DNA of 64,000 nucleotides from Tenrec ecaudatus (taxonomy: Eukaryota > Chordata > Mammalia > Afrosoricida > Tenrecidae), in assembly GCF_050624435.1 (NCBI RefSeq), contig NC_134545.1:87324063-87388062 (forward strand). Direction: 5' to 3'. The position numbers and the translations under genes are program-made. The notes below the pieces were generated by a model, which was not told the DNA's origin, searched no databases, and was given only the letters and a program-made list of their open reading frames with translations. Of this stretch, positions 11,400-23,168 are shown piece after piece. Positions within the stretch are counted from its first letter, which is position 1. The number at the start of each line of letters is the position of its first letter.

Positions 11400-12620
11400 C
11401 TGGCAAAAGCACCTTAATAAAGGCTAACCTCAGCGAAGACAAAGGTATCGCAGGTCATCCCCGCTCCAGCAAAGAGCGCATTCCAGGCCGCCTGCATTTC
11501 AGCGGGGTTTTATTTGTCGGGGTTTTGACAGACGTCTAAATTATACATTGAGTTTTCCACATGACCAAACACCACGTCCCTTCCATTGATGATCATTTTC
11601 AAAAGGGACTATAAAAAAAGAAACCTTTTGGTGCATCCGACTGAACCTCGAAGCCACCTGGAGCGCAGAGCTAAAAATAAAAGGGACCGGCGCAGGTCCT
11701 GAGAAAAGGAAGGAAAGAGAAGTCGAAGCAGCCTCCGCCGGGAACCGAGGGACGGCGTCCTGGGGAGGGTGACATGGTGTCACTCACCAGGCCAGGCCGG
11801 ATAAGGAGCAGCCCACAGTGAGGGTGGGGCACTGAGTGGCGCAAAAATAGCCGCCACTGCAGCGCAGAGGGGAATCGTGAAATTTGTCCAAAGCCAGGAG
11901 GGAGAGCAGTGGAGACGGGCAGAGCGAGCGCTCCCAGCTGCGGTGGGGGCTGCAGGCGCCCGTGACCCCGGCAGACGCTTCTAACCGCCGGCATAATCGC
12001 CGACTTTCAGCTGTGCACCGACACGTTCCCCGGCTCAGCCCACATCAATGACACCCTTGTTTCCATAGTAACCGAGGGAGCGCGGAGGGGAAAGGGTGTG
12101 CGGCAAGGGGCGCGGGGAATCCAGCCAAAAGGAGCTGCCCGGTCGGTCTGCCCTTTGGGAGGAGCCTGCCCCGAGCAGGGAGGGGAAGGGATCCAGTTAT
12201 TCCCACTGTTGGTTTGAGCCCATCGTTGCTGGCTCTGGTCCCAGACCTGGCCTGCCCTCTGCCCCCCCTCCCCCTCCCTCCCCCACTTCCCGGCCCCCGC
12301 CCCATTCGGTCGCTGTGGTGCCGAGAGTGGAGTTTAATGGAGACTTGACTTTGACTTCTTGGGGGGTGCGAGGCAGGATGGAGAAAGGGATGTCCCCTTT
12401 GTAGCTTCAAATTCCAGTCTTTGGGTCTGGCCACAGGGGGTGAGGGTGGGACTGGGGAGCGGAAAGGGGGCTTTAAAAGCATTTTGTTGTTACAAATGGG
12501 AGCCTTCAAACTTGCCGTATTTCCCAGGCTTTCTCTCATCTCACCCCTGAGCCCCAGGAGGGCTTCCACAGGCCTCAAAGGGAAGACCAAAGCTTGTGAC
12601 GTCCACAATGCCTTTGTGTC
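11400..12620. promoter_or_regulatory. GC-rich repeat-free block, candidate enhancer
   Basis: About 1.2 kb has no interspersed repeat and rises in CG dinucleotides at about 11.65-12.30 kb. It carries a MEF2-type CTAAAAATAA at 11671-11680, a GATAAG near 11800 and an RFX-type X-box at 12059-12072. It lies about 3 kb past the ARL3 3' end. No coding frame is credible. Confidence 0.4.
12059..12072. promoter_or_regulatory. RFX X-box motif (GTTTCCATAGTAAC)
   Basis: The 14-mer fits the near-palindromic X-box pattern with a 2-base spacer: GTTTCC, AT, AGTAAC. It is in CG-rich DNA, not in a repeat. Confidence 0.5.
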
Positions 12621-12959
12621 TCTCTAGCTGGAAAGCAAATCTGAACATGTCCAGGTGGTTAGCAGCCAGAGGAGGGCAAATGGCTCTGCCCACTAGCTGA
12701 GGCCTGGGGCGGGCTGTTGACAACAGCTCCCCAAGTTGGTGGTAAAAGAACAGAAAATCTTTGCCGGATGTTCACTGCCAGCGGTACGGTGCAGGGTTAC
12801 CAAACTGCAGGCCTGCAAGCTGGCATGTCCCTGCTCAGACAGTCAGCGGCTCCTCTCCCCCCACCCACTGCGGGGGGGGGGCATAATTTGGAGGGATAAG
12901 CAATTTTCAAGGGAGAGAGCCACACACTTGAAACACTTGCCAATTTCAAGTGCTAGAGT

Positions 12960-13512
12960 CACACAGACTTAATGCATTGGGCAAGTCTACTGCCAAAGAT
13001 CTCTCCAAAAGACGACAGCAGAGAGAGGTCACTTGGAGGACTAAGGTGTGCATGAGCCCAGCCATAGCATTTTCAGTCACCTTGAAAGTACGTGGAAGCT
13101 GGGCAGTGAGGGAGACCAGAGAAGAGGGATACCTTTGAATGATCGTGTTGAAAAATATTTCATGCACAGCGGAGAACTAAGAGAATGGACACATCTGTCT
13201 TGGAAGAAGTACAGCCAGAATGCTCCTTAGGCCTAAGCGAGGGTGGTGAGACCCGTCTCGTGTGCTGTGGACACGTTAACAGGAGCAACCAGTCTCTGGA
13301 GAAGGACATCACATCATGCTTGGTACAGTTAGTGGAAAAGGTCCACGGGGTCAGTGGAAAAGAAGAAGTGCCTCCACAAGATGGACTGACCGACAGTGGT
13401 TGCCAACAACGGGGCTCCAACAGCAAGGGTTATGAGTTTGTTTCTTCTCTTGTACAGGCTCGCTGTGAGTGGCAACTTCAGGGCACGGAGCATCAAGAGC
13501 CACGACGAGCCT
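12960..13512 (+). mobile_element. RTE (BovB-like) LINE 3' end
   Basis: The last 550 bases of the RTE family are present: TGCATTGGGCAAGTCTACTG, then GGAAGAAGTACAGCCAGAATG, then GAGAAGGACATCACATCATG. A diverged 3' terminus similar to the AfroSINE tail closes it. The open frame is lost. Confidence 0.8.
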
Positions 13513-13540
13513 GGTAGATTCCTCATCATTCCAATAAAGA

Positions 13541-13740
13541 GCCCTAGCAGTGGTTGTTCGTTGGGCTGCTAACTGCCAGGTCAGCAGTTTGAAACCACCA
13601 GCCATTCCTTGGGGAAAAGACGAGGCTCTCTACTCCCGTAAGGAGTTACTGTCTTGGAAACGCATAGGGGCAGTTCTGCCCTGTCCTGTAGGGTTGCTCT
13701 GAGTCTTCATCAACTCAGCTCCGGGAAGTCTGGAGTTTTG
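13541..13740 (+). mobile_element. AfroSINE
   Basis: This is a nearly complete copy. The head is AGCCCTAGCAGTGGTTGTTC, the B-box region is GGTCAGCAGTTTGAAACC, and the tail is GTAGGGTTGCTCTGAGTC. Confidence 0.85.
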
Positions 13741-15109
13741 GATAATTTCGTAGGCCCCTGTTCACAGACAGAATCCTGGGTGAGCCAATGAAGCAATCCC
13801 AGGGCACCTACCAGGTCATCTCTAGCTTTGTGAATGACCTTCACCCCAGATCACCTTGGAAACTGGCCGTGCTCCTCTCACCTGCAGTTCTTGTCCAGAA
13901 AAGGCTGGGCACCGAGAGCTGGCCAGGAGAGGCCCACTGCTCTGCTCAAGTGCCTTGGTGGGCTCGAGGAAGTCCAGGACTCAGGATGAGATGGCAGTGG
14001 GCCTCCTGGGACCAGCCGGGCCTGGGAAGTTTCTTATTTGCCCTCTGAAATTCCCCGTGCTCAGACTTTAGGGCAGAGTTTAATTCCAGTGACGTTCCCT
14101 TAAGGCCCAGGAACGCATCTTGTTTGCACCATGAGGCAGGAGAAATCGATCATTCCTCTCTGACTGACTAACAGAGGGCCTTGGGGCTGAAGGGGAGCAC
14201 AGGAGGCTTGGGGCTGGGCAGGTGGGCGGACTCTAGTTCCCTGGACACGACCCCTGGGCCGCACACACACCTGCTTCTTTCTAGCAGCAGGCCCTTTCCA
14301 CCGGGATCGACCCATCCCACAAAGCTGCCAGCTCGGTGAAAATTGATCTCTTTTAAAAAATCGATCAGCCTGGCTTTTCTCTGAGGAGCAGGTTCATGGT
14401 GGCGCGGCATTTCTTTGTAAAATCTGATATCAGCAGCCTATTGTGATCAGTTCCACACAGGACTCTTTGAGCTTGAGAAATCCCTTCCATGGGACGACCT
14501 GGAGGAGGCAGCTAATCTCCTCGGCTGCTCCCCGCTCTGCTGAACTGGAGACAGCCTGTTCAAGGCGGCCTGGGCTCTCCGGGTGAGAGGGCTTTTTAAG
14601 GACCTTGTCATTTTTCTGGAATGGAACTCCCACCTCTCCTTACATTTCAGATGTCATTCCAGTCAAAAGTTCTAAGAATTGGCTTCCCTGGGTGGTGGGA
14701 CTGGGTGGGCGCTGGGGCTGGTATATAGTTCTGCCGTGGCTTGTTTTCCAGAAAGGGTTCCCTCCCCTGTCCAAAGGGTGAGGGTTACACACACAGTCTT
14801 GCTACCTGCATGACACCATGGTTTAATCATCTGCCGCTCTCCCCTCCCCCACCACAGCCCCAAGCCTGCTCCCTCGGTGATGCTAAGAGGCACGGAGGCG
14901 AGGCCGCAGTGTGGTGGAAGGGACAGGTCAGTACACATATGAATTGGGCCCAGGCTGCCCCCTTCCTCTTTCTTCTCGCCACCCCCCCACTAAAACAGGA
15001 AAGAAGAAAAAAAGAGCCCATTGGAATTGTCTAAACTGGAATGCAATCTCTTGCTCATTTAAAAAGATCTCATTTTCTAATCATGTGCTGAGACATTTAA
15101 TACTACTTC
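13741..15109. other. Unique DNA between the last SINE and ARL3
   Basis: I see no repeats or coding frames. The stretch from about 15000 is AT-rich and may belong to longer ARL3 3' UTR forms. Confidence 0.5.
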
Positions 15110-15350
15110 AATTATGCAGAGGAAATAATATAATTCCTTTATTTGAAAAATGATACTGAACCTCAGAGATCGATTAAACCTACTGCTGGAACAGGGATTC
15201 TCGCTTAAACTGCGCTGCTCTTCCTGTCAGGCAGCTGTGCTGCGCACAGATGGAGAAGCATTTGGTCAGAAAGCAGCAAATGAGTGGTTTTCAGGGCAGA
15301 ATGCGGCTCCCGCAGCAGCTCCTGCACCTCCATCTCCATCCGTGTAGCTT
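15110..15350 (-). other. ARL3: ARL3 3' UTR (minimum extent)
   Basis: The DNA after the ARL3 stop is non-repetitive and carries a canonical AATAAA on the minus strand at 15138-15143, the first one downstream. Cleavage 10-30 bases further would give a 3' UTR of roughly 220-240 bases. Longer forms cannot be excluded: ATTAAA-type signals occur near 15096 and 14820. The extent is inference. Confidence 0.55.
15138..15143 (-). terminator. Poly(A) signal AATAAA, ARL3
   Basis: TTTATT on the plus strand reads AATAAA on the ARL3 strand, 208 bases past the stop codon. It lies in AT-rich sequence with no interspersed repeat. It is the best candidate for 3'-end formation, though use is not proven. Confidence 0.5.
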
Positions 15351-15398
15351 TTACTTCTTCTTGGCGTTGACGTTTTTGCAGACCCAGTTCATGCCGTC
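15351..15398 (-). CDS. ARL3: ARL3 coding exon 6 (residues 168-182 and stop)
   Basis: The last coding exon gives DGMNWVCKNVNAKKK and a TAA stop. This is the C-terminal helix and Lys-rich end of ARL3, identical to the human end as I recall it. The acceptor AG sits immediately before GAC. The exon is 9.0 kb from exon 5 and too short for a length-filtered ORF search. It completes the 182-residue frame. Confidence 0.97.
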   Translation of the reverse strand, partial: DGMNWVCKNVNAKKK

Positions 15399-16891
15399 CT
15401 TGGAGGGGAAGGGCAGAGAAAGGCAGTGTTAGTGATGGGGGGGGGGGTTGTCCAGGGGCCCCCTCTGGGACCACCAGGGAGCTGGCCTGCTGGAGGGGGT
15501 AGCTGGTGGGGAAGAGGGCCCAGTATCTGAACTTGAGATGGGACCTGGGGCGCTCCCTCTGAAAAAGCAAACACATCTGTCTGGACCAAGGCCCCTCGGA
15601 GGGAGGAGCGATCAGGAGAGAAGGCAGCAGTGTTGGCCGTTTCTAAAAGCTGACCTCTGCTAGGGCATTGCCCTCCATAAGCCGCCCTTCTGGTGCCCCA
15701 GTGGGTTTCCAGGGTGGCAGTGGACACTCGGGGTGAAATTAAATTTCTTTTTTGGAAAAACAACCCCACCAACAGCGTGTGTGTTACTGGATACACGCAT
15801 TGCTGCCTCTCGGGCGGGCGTCACTCCAAGATCCCTCTCAGAGGGCCTGGCCTCTCAGGACTGGAAGCGTGACCAAGAAGAGGGACCCAGAGGGATCCGG
15901 GAGAAGGTGCACTTAAAGTCACAGTGACTTTGACAGTGTCCTCTCCTAGAGGGGACAGAGGTAAAAAATAAACACAACAAACCCTCACACAATGCCTACA
16001 GCCACCTGGCAGGTGGCATGCATTCTCCAGCTGCCAGGCCTGTCCTCTGCCTTGACCTTCTTTTCAACCCCCTTCAGAGCCACACCTGAACACTGGCCCT
16101 GCCCCCTGAGCACCCCCCATCCTGACCTTCCAGGGGTGCAGAGAGGCCTCAGAACAAAACCAGAGCCCTGCCCTCCTATCTGTAGCACATGCACGAGCAT
16201 GTCAGAGAGAGAGAGAGAGGAGAGAGAGAGGAGAGAGAGAGAGACCCTGGTCCATGCCTGCTGAGCCCCACATTCCCGGTGACCAGGGAGCAAGCTGCTG
16301 AACCAGAACAGCTGAGACAGCTTAAAGTAATAACTATCAGCTGACACCCCTGGCCCTCGGAACATTAATCCCAGAAACAATACATCACTGCAGAACCACC
16401 AGCAGGCCGCCGATCTCCTGGCTAATCTGACCGGAACCGGAATTTACAGGGGTGAGAAAACTGCCGCTTGCCATCAGCGCGCTTGGCCGGGAGAACCAGA
16501 CAATCGGCCGGCTGTCCCCAGAGTGGACCCTGTGGCATTTGCCGAGATGAGGCTGCCTAAGGCTGAACGCCCAAAGGTGGCGAGCACCTGGTCACGGTGG
16601 GGGGCGGGGCTCGGCAGGCCAGGGCTCAGTACAATTGGGGCCACTGGAAGACCACCATTTGAGAAGGATTAATTCAGAGAGGAGTGTGGTTAATTTTAGT
16701 AGCTGATTGGTTTCCAGGGGAAAAAAATGATCACCTGCCAGGAGACAAAAAAATCCTACAAATAAAGAGCGGGATGTCTTAAGATAGCCAGGCTCCCTCA
16801 GCACTCAGGGCTGCCCCTCGTGACCAGCACAAGCCGAGCAAGGCGCACACTTCGAGCTTCTCCTTCTAGATGGATCAAAGGACGCGCTAGG

Positions 16892-17261
16892 CTGGCGGTT
16901 CTCAACCTGTGGGTGGTGACGCCTTATGGTCAAACGACGCTTCACAGGAGTCGCCCGATTCATAACAGTAGCAAAATGACAGTAATGAAGTAGCAACGAA
17001 AATAATTTTAATGGGGGGCAGGTGGGAGGGAGGGGCAAAATGAGGAGTTGATACCAAGGGCTCAAGTAGAAAGCAAATGTTTTCAGAATGATGGTGGCAA
17101 CAAATATACAAATGTGTTTGACACGATGTATGGATTGCGATAAGAGTTGTATGAGGCCCCGATAAAATGATTTAAAAGACAAAAAATTAATAAATTTATG
17201 GCTGGGGCGTCACCACAACTGTATTAAAGGGTCGCGGCATTAGGAAGGTTGAGAACCACTG
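16892..17261 (-). mobile_element. SPIN-like hAT transposon, copy 2, split by a LINE tail
   Basis: The terminal repeats are GGCGGTTCTCAACCTGTGGG on the left and AAGGTTGAGAACCACTG on the right. Compared with the other copies this one is inverted. A plus-strand LINE tail interrupts it at 17011-17188. Confidence 0.85.
17011..17188 (+). mobile_element. LINE 3' tail inserted in SPIN copy 2
   Basis: The polypurine tract, CAAGGGCTCAAGTAGAAAGC and the GATAAAATGATTTAAAA tail are all visible. The flanks AATAATTTTA and ATTAATAAATTTA repeat the SPIN target. Confidence 0.85.
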
Positions 17262-17734
17262 AGAAATATGAAGACCACCTCCTCTCCTCTTTCTCACATG
17301 TAACAGAACATGAACGCAGGCAGACAAGGGGACAACATTGACTCAGCTGCAGGCGACCACAGCTGAAGGTGGAGGGCGCTGGGAGGCTCGGTCCGGGTGT
17401 GCGTCCCCTTAGGGCGGCGGTGGCCTGCTGCGCAGCGAGCCTGTCTCTAGATGTCTGCGGGCCGGAGGAGGCCCTGCGAGTCCAGCCCCGAGCTGGCCCA
17501 CAGAGGGCTCGCAGAGGTCAGCACCCAGCAGCCTGGCCTGTAGTGGCGGCAAGGATGCGGGGCGATGGGGGCCCCTCCTAGCTGAAGTTCTCAAGTGCCT
17601 AGGGGTTGCTGCGGGTGGGGGTGAGGAGGCAGGAAGGGCAAAGGTGCTGATAACCTCGTGGGATGGAAAGACGAAAATGTTGTTCCAGATCCCCGAGGGG
17701 AAGGGAAGGGTACGTGGCTGTATTCACAGAGCAA

Positions 17735-17990
17735 CCACAGCACCTGGCCCACAGCAGACACTTAATCTCTGTCCAATTAATAGTAACAGCTAACATTGGA
17801 GGGCTTACTATGTGTCTCGGGCAGTTTTTAAACACTTTGCCCAAAGTCTCTGATCCTGCCAGCCACCTAGTGGAGTGGGTGCTGATGTTCCCCTTTCACA
17901 GGGGAGGGAGGGAAAACAGCTCGCCTAATAACCACAGGCCTCAAAGTGGCTGAGGTGGGCTGCGAACCTGGGTGTCCATCCTTTTTACTC
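17735..17990 (+). repeat. L2 end and MIR, ancient repeats
   Basis: ACCTGGCCCACAGCAGACAC resembles the L2 3' end. From 17785 the MIR words appear in order: AACAGCTAACATTGGAGGGC, TACTATGTGTCTCGGGCA, then GCGAACCTGGGTGTCC. Confidence 0.65.
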
Positions 17991-20354
17991 ATTTACCCTT
18001 TCTCGGCAGTAAAGGGGTGGGCAGCTGGGCTTGGCCCTGCCAGTGTTTTCTGCATTGTGACTTCCTGGGGAATGCAGGGCATGGGACGGGGTAGCCCTCC
18101 AGCCAAGGAGGCTCTTGTCAGCCACTCAGCCTCAAGATCCCTCCAGGGCCGTGCGTGACAGGCTGCCCTTGCAGCTGGCTGCAGGCTCCCAGCAGAGGCA
18201 CTCCCTGCAGGGCCACGGCTCCCACTGGAAAGCCGAGCTCACAGACAGCAGCGTGGTGAGACGTGAAACTCTGTAGGCTCCATCCCACTCTAGCCTTATT
18301 TGGCAAGGCTTCGTGGGTTTTTTTCGGGTTGTTTCCAAACAGAAGGCCGAGAAAAGGTGATCTTCAACTTGAATTGGGTTACTTGCTCCAATTCCAGCAG
18401 AGGGAAGTTGAACACAGGTTTGTTTAACGGCTGAACTTGTATTGTTACAAACTGGTTTGGCGAATTGTCTGCATGCATTTTGACCTCCAGCTTGGGATTG
18501 GCCACCTTAGTTAGGAGGTGAGGACGTCCTTCCATCCAGACCACACCTTGCCCTGGCCAAGTGTGCTGAAACCGAATTTGGATTGATGAGCTTCCACTCA
18601 ATAGTGGAGACTAGAGAGAGACCTCAGACCTCCAACCCTGAGCTTTATTTGGCCCCCTGGGGAGGAAATAAATCCTACCATGTCACCATCTCACCCCTTT
18701 CAAGATGGGAAGTCTTGGGGAAAATAGAAGGCTGTGTCGTGGGAAGCTACTGATGACAGCGCTCTACCTTCCCGATTGAAGGCCTGGTGCTGCTTTCATG
18801 GGAAGAGTGGTCTCTCACCGCACTGATCTTTTTAACTTGATCTCCTTCCAGGGCATCCATCACGGCTCTATGGTCGGAAGGAAGCAGCGACCGCCATGGT
18901 TGGGCGGGCCAGATTTCTAAAGCCACAAAGACTGCACAGTCATATCCTTAACTGCTTTAAGATGGCGAGGTGCTCAGATCCTCGCTGTGCAGGGCGGCCC
19001 ATCCCATTGTGCCACTAGGCCCCCGGGGTCAAGGAACAGCTGGGTGCAGTGTCATAAACAATGGCGATGGCTCGCTAGTCATTTTTTTCCTGGGCGCTGC
19101 ACCAGAGAGGGAAGCAAAACTGTGCATCCCAAACAGAACTGGCTTTTCTCGGTGTAATGAAATGTTTAAATCTGAAAAGTCAGCCCGAGGCCTGGTGATC
19201 GAGCGGATAAGCGGTTCCCTGCACACTCGGGGGACAATCACAAGTGGATGCGGGGCCTCGAGGGAAGTGGTAAATGTACTTGATCCTTTAAGGTAATGAC
19301 ATTCTGTGGGGATTTTGAGGGAAAAGTCCTGTAGGAAAGGAAAAAGAAATGAGGGTCGGTGAGTGAGTGCCGGGGGTCATCTGCAAGGCTGGTCTGAAGT
19401 CCAGCGCCCGGCTCAGGGATTGGCCTGTGCACGGTTCTTTCTAGGTCAGCAAGACCATCCTAGGCTGCCGCCACACTCCTGTGGTTGGGGGAGATGTGAA
19501 CAGGGGAGGGGGAGAGGGAGGAGGAGACACAGGAGGGCTTGTGGGTAGCTCACCCGCTCTTGGGGTCAGCGGGTCTGTTAGGACTAGGCTAGAGGCCAGG
19601 CTAAAGCTGCTGATCTCAGCTTTGAAAGGAAACGTAAATCTTGTGTCGTTTTGATTACACACAGACACACACATGAAGCTTTCGACAGGTGTCTTAAAAC
19701 ACCCGAAACCACAACGGCAAAGAGGTGTGGTGTAGGGTTCACATTCGGGCCTGTGGTGGAAGAGGGACTGATTTCCCTGATGCTCTCAGGCTCCACACCA
19801 GAGGCTTTGTTCGCTATTATTTCCCAAGCCCCTGAGGGAGCAGAAAAAATGAGAATCCCTGGGCTACCCATTAGACACTAGGGCGGCCTAGCACCCCTGG
19901 CCGGCCACGAGAGCAGAGCGGGACTTCCTCCAGGTTGACAAGCGTCTTCGGCTATCCCTCGCAGACATTTTTCAGCTGCTCCTCTTTCTGCCTTCATCAA
20001 CTTGACATAACTGGGTCTCTTCTGGTCACCCCTCTGGACTGTGGGCCTCTCCGCTGGACCCGTTCCCGAGATTGATGCTCTCCTTCTGCTTTGCGTGCCC
20101 TTACCTATTCTGTTCCTGTCAGTTTCTCATGAAAACCTGCTTTAATTATAAGCCGGGCCTGCTTCCTCGTCATCATCCATCAGGCAAAGGCACGCTTGTT
20201 CCGTACTCTCTGGAAGCCCTTGAAAGTCCATTTTTACACCCAGAACGGGGCTGTTGAACCATATATGGCGTTGTCTTTTCTTGCAAGACTTGCCCGGAGA
20301 ACATCAAGGGGAACAAGACCTTGAACTCTGTCCCAGGAATCTCTCTCTCACTGC

Positions 20355-20718
20355 TGAGTCTACACTGACTCATAGTGACCCCCAGTGGGTTTGCTGAGGC
20401 TGTAGCGGTTTACGCTGCAGGGGTTCTCAACCTTCCTAACACCCGAGACCCTTGAGTGCAGTTCTGCACGTTGTGGGGATGCCCAAACAAATTATTTTTG
20501 TTCCTACTTCATAACTGTAATTTTGCTTCTGTTATGAATTGGGCGACCCCAGTGAAAGGGTCTTTCAACCCCCCAAGGGGGTCACGACCCAAAGGTTGAG
20601 AACCACTGGTGTATAGGAACAGAAAACTCTGTCTCTCTTGGAGCTGCTGGTGGTTTCAAACTGCCCAACATGAGGATCACAGCCCAAGTCATAACCACTA
20701 GACTACCAGGGCTCCTGT
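20355..20718 (-). mobile_element. AfroSINE split by SPIN copy 3
   Basis: Minus-strand SINE halves at 20355-20417 (GACTCATAGTGACCCCCAG) and 20609-20718 (GGAGCTGCTGGTGGTTTCAA to CCAGGGCTCC) flank a SPIN element. The SINE was therefore in place first. Confidence 0.85.
20418..20608 (+). mobile_element. SPIN-like hAT transposon, copy 3
   Basis: A 191-bp copy with terminal repeats CAGGGGTTCTCAACC and AGGTTGAGAACCACTG. The interior carries the GGCGACCCCAGTGAAAGGGTC block. Confidence 0.9.
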
Positions 20719-22267
20719 CTCAGGAACCAGCACCTCCATGATCTCAAATCAGAAATGAGATGCCTTCACGGCCAGCCCGCAGAGGGCAGAGCTCACCGGG
20801 GGCCTCTTCCCTTGGCTCCCCCGGGAACGGGTGCCTGCTCTAGACGTACGGCAGTTCTCTCACACACGTTGGATTGCATACACACTCACAACGTAGGCAG
20901 TCTTCAAACATTTGAAACGGAAATAGACATTCCAGGTCTTTTTGTTTTTTTAACCTTTGCACTACTTTTCCGCCAGGGTCTTTCACATGGGGGTATCAGA
21001 TGTTACCCGATCCGATAGTGCTGGATCGATTTTTTGATAGATTTGCCCGATCCCGACCAACTTTGCAGGGGTGGTGGAGGGAGAGGAAAAGTTAAGAATT
21101 TAGGGGACTTTAGTATTGACTGCACAGTATCTACATCTGAAAGTGAACCCCAACTAGGTTTCGTGGACTATTTTCTAATGTAGTCTTTTAATTTTTTTAG
21201 GATCACTTTGAGCCTTAACGAATAAAAATCATTAAAGGCCTGCAGGTCAATGCAGCAGGCAAATTCCACTTCTGTGAGTTTTGAAAGTGAAAACCAAGAA
21301 GCTGGAGGTGGGGCAAGAGCTTAGGTCAATGCGTTCCCTGAGGGGGGCGTGGTGTGGAGGCGTGGTCGGGCGGTGTCTCCCAGCGCAGGAAAACTCCAGT
21401 GACCTTTCCCCAGCCCCCAAAGGTTACCTCTAAAGGGCAATCGACAGCCAGCTTCCCTTCTTAATTAACATTTTTATTAAATAACCCATTTCAAATAATG
21501 GTTAAATTCTCTAAATTTATATCATTCTATTAACCATAATTTAATCTCATTAACCTTGAAATCCCAGTCTTAACTACCCAATTCTATACACCATGGTACT
21601 ATCCACTAAACTAATTAAATGACCTTCAAACTCTTTCTCCTCCATCTAAAGTCTTCTCTCTCTCTCTTGTTGCTACTGGCTGGCTCTCTGGAGATCATTT
21701 CCTGTGAGCTAGGTTCTGTATCTGAGAACTGTCATTGAAACCAAACCATCACGAACATTCTCCCTTGATTCTAATGGGTGGAAGATTCTAAGGCCTGCCT
21801 CTCCCTCTGGCCCCTACTGGCTCACTGCCCTTTGGGGCCTGCAGACCCTGTGACTTACAAAGCATGGGCTTCTAGGGCAGTTGCACAGCTAGGAATAGAC
21901 TGCTCACTGCTCTCCGGGGTGAGGCGGGGGGCTTCCCCCCACCTCCGGCCTCTCAGAAGCAGTGCCCCTACTCTAAATACCCATTCTAGATGCTCTAGTC
22001 CTTTCTGACGTCCCTGAGGCAGAAAACGACAAGAGTCACTGTTAGTGCCAGCTTGGCCTTTTCTTCCTTTCAACACACTGGTCAAGTGACAAAAGACGGC
22101 AGGGCAGTCAGCTCCCACTTTCCTATGCGGCACACCCCACATGTGTGAGCGCATGTCCCCACCTGTATGCACTTCTATATAGCCTCACTCATACAGTCTC
22201 CCCAGACCCTATTTTCTGCATTTGGGTTCTGAAGCTTTTAGGGAAGCAAGGTCCTGGTGTGGAAATG
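20719..22267. other. Intron 5 stretch without repeats
   Basis: An AT-rich patch at 21470-21620 contrasts with GC-rich neighbours. I recognise no repeat family or coding frame here. Confidence 0.5.
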
Positions 22268-22527
22268 GTTTGTAGGAACACAACCAAAGCTGCCGCCGCC
22301 GCTGCTGCTGCTGCTGCTGCTGTTACACACACACCCACACACCCACACCCACCCTCAAGTCCACTCTGACTCACAGCGACCCTACAGGGCAGACTAGAAC
22401 TGCTCCCACAGGTTTCCGAGATGAGTCTTCGCAGTAGCAGATACCCCCGTCTCTCTCCCAGGTGAGTCCGAACCACTGACTTTGCTGTTAGTCCAGTGCT
22501 CAAACCACTGCGCAACCAGGGCTCTTC
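22268..22527 (-). mobile_element. AfroSINE with compound GCY/CA microsatellite
   Basis: In minus orientation, the SINE 5'-AACCAAAGCTGCC edge has expanded into GCC and GCT triplets (22288-22321), followed by CA-rich repeats to 22350. The normal tail CACAGCGACCCTACAGGGCA follows. Confidence 0.8.
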
Positions 22528-22789
22528 AAAAAATTTTTTTTGTTAAAGGCAAAAAAAATCATAGGCCTCACCAATACCATTGCATGCAAATCCAGAGGGA
22601 GTTACTATTACTTTATGAAAAATTTCCCCGCCCTAGAAGTCAGTTATAACTGGGAAACGTGAAATTAAAATGACCCGAGTATACTTATTCCAAAACATGC
22701 TGGGTTGCAGTATGCTTATTGTAAATTAAGCTGAAAAAGAATATGCAGAAGAGTCCACAGATCTAGAACCATCTAAGTGATTGCAGAAG

Positions 22790-22960
22790 AGTGGAACTAC
22801 TTATGAGAGGCCGTTCCTTCAGGGGTGGGATTAGGGAAGAAAGGACATTTCACTTTAGATACATTTACAATTTAATGTTATATATTTTTGTATGATTAAT
22901 CGTGGGAATACATTGATTTTATAATATGATTCTAAGAAGGAAGTTAGGGAATTGGGCTCA
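22790..22960 (+). repeat. Possible ancient LINE 3' end
   Basis: The stretch with CATTTCACTTTAGATACATT and TTTTTGTATGATTAATCG resembles the T-rich ends of old mammalian L1 subfamilies. The match is weak. Confidence 0.3.
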
Positions 22961-23168
22961 AAAAAGCCTCTCCCAAATGGAAACTTCACAGAGACCCACA
23001 AAGCTGATCAATCCACCCTGGGGATGTAGCTGAGGTCATTTCTGGCCAGTCAAGTGGCCCGCCACTCAAACACATGTATGGAGGGCTTTCCAAGGGTGCA
23101 GTACTCTTCTTGTGCCTACTGGTCTGCCTGCAGACTCAAAGACCAAGCCGACAAGCATGAGCTCGAGG

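Noticed and set aside
12045-12608. 187-codon minus-strand frame
   Set aside because: Low-complexity Pro/Arg/Gly-rich translation in a GC-rich block, with no domain and no splice context.
13541-13640. tRNA gene
   Set aside because: AfroSINE heads retain A- and B-box-like words from a tRNA ancestor but do not fold into a complete cloverleaf.
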